Shown piece by piece: positions 5,399 to 8,509 of a DNA stretch of 8,509 bases. Origin of the DNA: an uncultured Actinomycetes bacterium (GTDB taxonomy: Bacteria; Actinomycetota; Thermoleophilia; Miltoncostaeales; Miltoncostaeaceae); the NCBI GenBank assembly GCA_903928615.1, contig CAIYRJ010000374.1, positions 1 to 8,509 of the forward strand, given 5' to 3'. The notes beneath the pieces were generated by a model. The model searched no databases. It saw only the letters and a program-made list of their open reading frames with translations, and was not told the DNA's origin. The position numbers and the translations under genes are program-made. The first letter of the stretch is position 1, and each line of letters starts with the position of its first letter.

Positions 5399-5815
5399 AT
5401 CACCGCGTACCAGATCATGATCATCCTCAACCCCGAGGTTGACGGGGAGCAGCACGCAGAGATCGTCTCGCGCGTGCGCTCGCTCATCGAGGATGGCGGC
5501 GGCACGGTCGACGACGTCGCCGAGTGGGGACGTCGCAAGATCGCCTACCCGGTGCGCAAGCAGGCCGACGGCGTGTACGTGGTCGTCACCTGCCAGACCT
5601 CTCCCGAGGTGCTCGACGAGATCAGCCGCGTGCTGGCCATCAGCAAGGACGTCGTGCTGCGCGCGATGCCGTTCCGCCTCACCGAGGCCGAGCTGGCCAC
5701 CGTGCAGGCCAACGGCGTCCCGGAGCCCATCGACGAGCGTCCGGAGCGCGAGGAGCGCCCCCGGGGCGGGCGTCGTGGCGGCCCGGGTGGCGGCGGCCGC
5801 CGGCGCGACCGCTAG
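5399..5815 (+). CDS. rpsF: 30S ribosomal protein S6
   Basis: S6 binds 16S rRNA together with S18 in the platform of the small subunit. The protein has the S6 fold signature (IMIILNPE, then EDGGGTVDDVAEWGRRKIAYPV and DGVYVVV), with an extra Arg/Gly-rich tail after residue ~110 (RGGRRGGPGGGGRRR). Start choice: between the in-frame stop at 5363 and the ATG at 5417 there is no ATG, GTG or TTG. ATC at 5399 sits 6 nt after GGAGGA, and its product ITAYQIMIIL aligns residue for residue with the usual S6 start (E. coli MRHYEI), the ATC taking the Met position. Starting at 5417 would remove most of the first beta strand and leave no ribosome site. The protein would be 138 aa. It is the first gene of the rpsF-ssb-rplI-dnaB operon, 27 nt before ssb. 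Confidence 0.93.
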   Translation: MTAYQIMIILNPEVDGEQHAEIVSRVRSLIEDGGGTVDDVAEWGRRKIAYPVRKQADGVYVVVTCQTSPEVLDEISRVLAISKDVVLRAMPFRLTEAELATVQANGVPEPIDERPEREERPRGGRRGGPGGGGRRRDR

Positions 5816-5842
5816 TCGCGCAACCCCTTCCGAGGAGCTCAA

Positions 5843-6316
5843 GTGCCCGCCGATCTCAACCGCGTGACCCTCATCGGTCGCCTCACCCGTGACCCCGAGC
5901 TGCGCCACCTGCGCTCGGGCGACGCCGTGGCCTCGCTGCGCATCGCCGTCAACGGCCGCGCCCGCGACGAGTCGGGCCAGTGGGTGGACAAGCCCAACTT
6001 CTTCGACGTCAGCGTGTTCGGCCGCCAGGCCGAGACCGTGGCCAACTACATGGCCAAGGGCCGGCGCATCGGCATCGACGGCCGGCTGCAGTGGCGCGAG
6101 TGGGAGGCCCAGGACGGCGCCAAGCGACAGAGCGTCGACGTGGTGGCCAATGACGTCTTCTTCCTTGACAGCCGCGAAGGCGGCGAGGGCGGAGGCGGAG
6201 GCGGCTGGCAGTCGCAGGCCGCGCCCGTCAGCCCCGGCGGAGACCTGCCGGTGGACACCAGTGACCTTTCATCACCGGCCCCGGATCCCGCCGGGGACGA
6301 CGACATCCCGTTCTAG
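5843..6316 (+). CDS. ssb: Single-stranded DNA-binding protein
   Basis: SSB coats single-stranded DNA as a homotetramer during replication, recombination and repair and recruits partners through its C-terminal tip. The 157-residue product has the OB-fold region at 1-~112 (LNRVTLIGRLTRDPELRHL; FFDVSVFGRQAE; KGRRIGIDGRLQWREWE), a Gly-rich linker (~116-126), and the conserved acidic tip DDDIPF at 152-157. It starts at GTG 5843, with AGGAG (5833-5837) 5 nt upstream. It lies second in the operon, and its stop codon forms part of the ribosome-binding site of rplI ten bases later. rpsR, usual at this point, is not there. Confidence 0.97.
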   Translation: MPADLNRVTLIGRLTRDPELRHLRSGDAVASLRIAVNGRARDESGQWVDKPNFFDVSVFGRQAETVANYMAKGRRIGIDGRLQWREWEAQDGAKRQSVDVVANDVFFLDSREGGEGGGGGGWQSQAAPVSPGGDLPVDTSDLSSPAPDPAGDDDIPF

Positions 6317-6326
6317 GAACTGACTG

Positions 6327-6782
6327 ATGCAGGCGATCCTCATCGAAGACGTCAAGGGACTCGGCCACGCCGGGTCCGTGGTCAACGTGGCGCGCGGCTA
6401 CATGCGCAACTACCTCGAGCCCCGCGGGCTCGCGGAGGCGGCCACCCCGGCGCGCATCGCCGAGGTGCAGCGCACGCAGGAGCAGCGCGCCGCCGCCCGC
6501 GAGAAGAAGCTCGCGGAGGACCGCGAGCTGGTCGACCTGCTGGGTCGCACGATCCTCACGCTCAAGGCGAAGGCCGGCGGCGACGGGCGCCTGTTCGGGT
6601 CCATCACCTCGGGTGACGTGTCGGACGCCATCTTCGAGGCGCGCGAGGTGCGCATCGACCGGCGCCACATCACGGTCGACCCGCCCATCCGCACCACGGG
6701 CACCTATGAGGTGCCGGTCGACCTCGGCGAAGCCGGCACGGCAGAGGTCAAGACCATCGTCTCGCCGCTGCTCGACGAATGA
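6327..6782 (+). CDS. rplI: 50S ribosomal protein L9
   Basis: L9 binds 23S rRNA near the L1 stalk base and helps keep translation in frame. The 151-residue product has the typical N-terminal domain (MQAILIEDVKGLGHAGSVVNVARGYMRNYLEPRGLA, in its usual position), the long connecting helix (~42-75, QRTQEQRAAAREKKL), and the C-terminal RNA-binding domain (GRLFGSITSGDVSDAI). Length is normal for the family (~148). The ATG at 6327 follows AGGA (6315-6318), which overlaps the ssb stop TAG. The stop overlaps the dnaB start as ATGA, a sign of coupled translation. Confidence 0.97.
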   Translation: MQAILIEDVKGLGHAGSVVNVARGYMRNYLEPRGLAEAATPARIAEVQRTQEQRAAAREKKLAEDRELVDLLGRTILTLKAKAGGDGRLFGSITSGDVSDAIFEAREVRIDRRHITVDPPIRTTGTYEVPVDLGEAGTAEVKTIVSPLLDE

Positions 6783-8185
6783 GCTCTGAGGCCGGAGCGG
6801 TCGCCCGCCGTCAGGCGGCGCCTCCCGCACCGGTTGGCGGCGGGCACATTCCCCCGCCGCAGAACGTCGAGGCCGAGGAGCTCCTCCTGGCCTCGCTCAT
6901 CGATGGCCCGCAGAACAACATCGCCGAGGCCATGGCGCTGGTCACCCACGAGGACTTCTACCGCGAGGGCCACCGGCGCATCTTCAACGCCATCACCGAG
7001 CTCTTCGGCGTGGGCGAGCCCATCGAGCCCATCACGGTGATCGAGCAGCTCACGAAGAACGGCGACCTCGACATGGCGGGCGGGCGCGATGCCGTGCTCG
7101 ACCTCATGACCACGCCCTACATCGCGGCGTCGTACCGCTCGTACTCCGAGATCGTGCGCGACACCGCCACTCAGCGGCGCCTGCTGCAGGTGGGCCAGGA
7201 GATCGAGGTGCTGGTCGCCGAGCGCGAGGGCGAGACCACCGACATGGTGCAGCGCGCGGAAGACCTCATCTACGACCTCACGCAGAAGCGCACGCGCGGC
7301 GACTTCGTGGGCACCAACACGCTCGTGATGAGCAGCATGGAACGCCTGGTGGCCGCCAGCGAGCACGGCTCGGAGGTCACCGGCCTGCCCACCGGATTCG
7401 AGGACCTCGACCGGCTCACCGGCGGGTTCCGGGCGTCCAACCTCATCGTCATCGCCGCGCGGCCCTCGATGGGCAAGACCGCCCTCGCCCTGTGCATGGC
7501 CGAGCACGTGGCGCTCACGGAGGAGAAGACCGTCGCGATCTTCAGCCTCGAGATGAGCGGCGAGGAACTCACCCAGCGCATGCTGTGCTCCGTCGCGATG
7601 GTGGACGCCTCGCGCATGCGCAGCGGCCGGCTCTCGGCCGACGACTGGCCGCGGGTGAGCCAGGCCGCCGACCGGCTGTCGAAGGCGCCGATCTTCATCG
7701 ACGACTCCGAGGGCATGACCGTCACCGAGATGCGCACCAAGGCGCGGCGCCTCAAGGCGCGCGAGGGCCTTGGGCTCGTGGTGGTCGACTACATCCAGCT
7801 CATGGAGGGCTCGCCCCTGCTGCGCCGGCGCGACGAGAACCGGGTCCAGGAGATCTCGGCCATCTCGCGTGGCCTCAAGATGATGGCCCGCGACCTCGAC
7901 GTGCCCATCGTGGTGGTGTCGCAGCTCAACCGCTCGCCCGACTCCCGCAATGACAAGCGGCCGATGCTCTCCGACCTCCGCGAGTCGGGAGCCATCGAGC
8001 AGGACGCCGACATGGTGCTGCTCATCTACCGCGACGACTACTACGAGCCCGACAGCGAGAGCAAGGGCATCGCCGAGGTCAACGTGGCCAAGCACCGAAA
8101 CGGCCCCACCGACCGCGTGAAGCTGGCCTTCATGGGCACGTACGCCAAGTTCGGCAGCCTGGCGTCCGACCGCGACGGGCGGTAG
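6779..8185 (+). CDS. dnaB: Replicative DNA helicase DnaB
   Basis: Hexameric ATPase that unwinds DNA at the replication fork and loads primase. The 468-residue product has a Pro/Ala-rich start (1-~25), the helical N-terminal domain (PPPQNVEAEELLLASLI onward, to ~125), a linker, and the RecA-like domain from ~185 (GLPTGFEDLDRLTGG). Walker A is ARPSMGKT (227-234), Walker B LVVVD ends at D337, and later conserved blocks SQLNRSPDSR, LSDLRESGAIEQDAD and VAKHRNGPT are intact. No intein interrupts the usual insertion site at Walker A. The ATG at 6779 overlaps the rplI stop by 4 nt; no strong separate ribosome site is visible, consistent with coupling. It is the last gene of the operon and is followed by a hairpin. 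Confidence 0.97.
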   Translation: MSSEAGAVARRQAAPPAPVGGGHIPPPQNVEAEELLLASLIDGPQNNIAEAMALVTHEDFYREGHRRIFNAITELFGVGEPIEPITVIEQLTKNGDLDMAGGRDAVLDLMTTPYIAASYRSYSEIVRDTATQRRLLQVGQEIEVLVAEREGETTDMVQRAEDLIYDLTQKRTRGDFVGTNTLVMSSMERLVAASEHGSEVTGLPTGFEDLDRLTGGFRASNLIVIAARPSMGKTALALCMAEHVALTEEKTVAIFSLEMSGEELTQRMLCSVAMVDASRMRSGRLSADDWPRVSQAADRLSKAPIFIDDSEGMTVTEMRTKARRLKAREGLGLVVVDYIQLMEGSPLLRRRDENRVQEISAISRGLKMMARDLDVPIVVVSQLNRSPDSRNDKRPMLSDLRESGAIEQDADMVLLIYRDDYYEPDSESKGIAEVNVAKHRNGPTDRVKLAFMGTYAKFGSLASDRDGR

Positions 8186-8187
8186 CC

Positions 8188-8207
8188 ACCTGCCCGACCG
8201 GGCAGGT
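8188..8207 (+). terminator. Hairpin terminator after dnaB
   Basis: ACCTGCCC (8188-8195), loop GACC, GGGCAGGT (8200-8207): a perfect eight-pair stem starting 2 nt after the dnaB stop. No T-tract follows, so it is a non-canonical intrinsic terminator, as often seen in actinobacteria. It probably closes the rpsF-dnaB operon and separates it from the response regulator. Confidence 0.65.
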
Positions 8208-8227
8208 ACCCCCTGACCGGAATTGCG

Positions 8228-8256
8228 TTGAGGGCTCCTTCGCCCCGGAGTGCAAT
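8228..8256 (+). promoter_or_regulatory. Weak candidate promoter of the response-regulator gene
   Basis: TTGAGG (8228-8233), 17-bp spacer, TGCAAT (8251-8256): right spacing and four of six matches in each hexamer, but the important second base of the -10 is wrong. ATTGC (8222-8226) and GCAAT (8252-8256) also pair around CTCC/GGAG (8235-8238/8247-8250), so the segment could instead be a folded leader. Apart from these and the hairpin, the 110-bp gap holds nothing I recognise. Confidence 0.25.
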
Positions 8257-8295
8257 GGGAATCACCGTCGCACCCGGAGCAGAGGAGACACCCAG

Positions 8296-8509
8296 ATGGC
8301 CAGCCTGAGCCCCACCATGCCGCCGCAGGCCGCACGACCCGCGAGCAGCCCCATGAGGGTAGGCATCGTGGATGAGTACCCCGCCCACGTCGAGGGACTT
8401 GCGCGCGTGATCAACGGTGCATCATCGATGGAGGTGGTGTTCACCGCCACGTCGGGGCGCGAGGCCCATGCGCAGATCGCCGAATCGCGGCCGGACGTCA
8501 TCGTCGTCG
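8296..8509 (+). CDS. Response regulator, receiver domain, 3' end outside the window (likely NarL/FixJ type)
   Basis: The first 71 codons show a CheY-like receiver domain: beta-1 VGIVDEYPAHVEGLARVI with the acidic pair D26-E27, then MEVVFTATSGREAHAQIAESRPDVIVV leading to beta-3. This resembles NarL/FixJ (LuxR-type) regulators, which are phosphorylated by a histidine kinase and bind DNA through a C-terminal helix-turn-helix; the output domain is not in view. The window ends one base into codon 72, where the phospho-acceptor Asp is expected. ATG 8296 is chosen because GAGGAG (8282-8287) lies 8 nt upstream; this gives a 19-residue Pro/Ala/Ser-rich leader before the ATG at 8353, at which the domain itself begins. 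It lies downstream of the dnaB hairpin, so it is probably a separate transcript. The cognate kinase is not in the window. Confidence 0.82.
   Translation, partial: MASLSPTMPPQAARPASSPMRVGIVDEYPAHVEGLARVINGASSMEVVFTATSGREAHAQIAESRPDVIVV

Noticed and set aside
5417..5815. rpsF starting at ATG 5417
   Set aside because: No ribosome site at a workable distance, and it would lose the first strand residues (xxAYQI) conserved in S6.
5219..5908. Upstream extension of the second phosphatase to a 541-residue protein
   Set aside because: The extension runs antisense through rpsF and would place the Sec signal peptide in the middle of the protein.
7454..7480. Possible DnaB intein at the Walker A region
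   Set aside because: The helicase sequence is continuous through ARPSMGKTALAL with normal length, so no intein is present.
6704..8335. 543-codon - strand open frame opposite dnaB
   Set aside because: Fully antisense to a canonical DnaB; composition (His, Asp, Val, Ala repeats) and lack of motifs show it is a shadow.
1..8509. tRNA/rRNA genes, CRISPR arrays, transposases, phage attachment sites
   Set aside because: No cloverleaf-like stretch, regular short direct repeats, transposase motifs or terminal repeats seen on either strand.

Overview
This is an 8.5 kb window of very GC-rich bacterial chromosome with densely packed genes, strong G/C bias at third codon positions and several GTG starts. 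The rpsF-ssb-rplI-dnaB cluster, the MerR/BldC-like winged-helix regulators and the base composition fit an actinobacterium (Actinomycetota). A deep-branching class such as Thermoleophilia is possible, but I cannot prove it from sequence alone. No RNA gene, CRISPR array, insertion sequence or phage gene is visible.

Left part (1-1817, + strand). The 3' two-thirds of an iron-sulfur (6-4) photolyase gene (PhrB/CryB type) runs in from outside the window. It is followed, with a one-base overlap (TGATG), by a LOG-family nucleotide phosphoribohydrolase.

Middle (1814-5218). Two paralogous secreted purple-acid-phosphatase-like metallophosphoesterases, both on the - strand, flank two tandem paralogous MerR/BldC-type DNA-binding proteins on the + strand. 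The regulator genes overlap by 11 nt and form an operon. One phosphatase has a lipoprotein signal, the other an ordinary Sec signal. The first phosphatase is divergent from the regulators across 154 bp containing an operator-like inverted repeat; the second converges on them. This doubled phosphatase/regulator block is the least ordinary part of the window.

Right part (5219-8185). A 180-bp non-coding stretch with a good extended -10 leads into rpsF (S6), ssb, rplI (L9) and dnaB, the familiar translation/replication operon. It has two irregularities. rpsR (S18), normally between ssb and rplI, is absent. rpsF appears to start at an ATC codon, placed correctly behind a strong Shine-Dalgarno sequence and aligned with the usual S6 N-terminus. 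A strong hairpin follows dnaB.

Right edge (8296-8509). The start of a response-regulator gene is cut by the window end just where its phospho-acceptor aspartate codon should be.

Functionally, the window joins housekeeping genes (ribosome, single-strand binding, replicative helicase, photorepair, nucleotide hydrolysis) with a probable extracytoplasmic phosphatase/regulator module whose signal is unknown.
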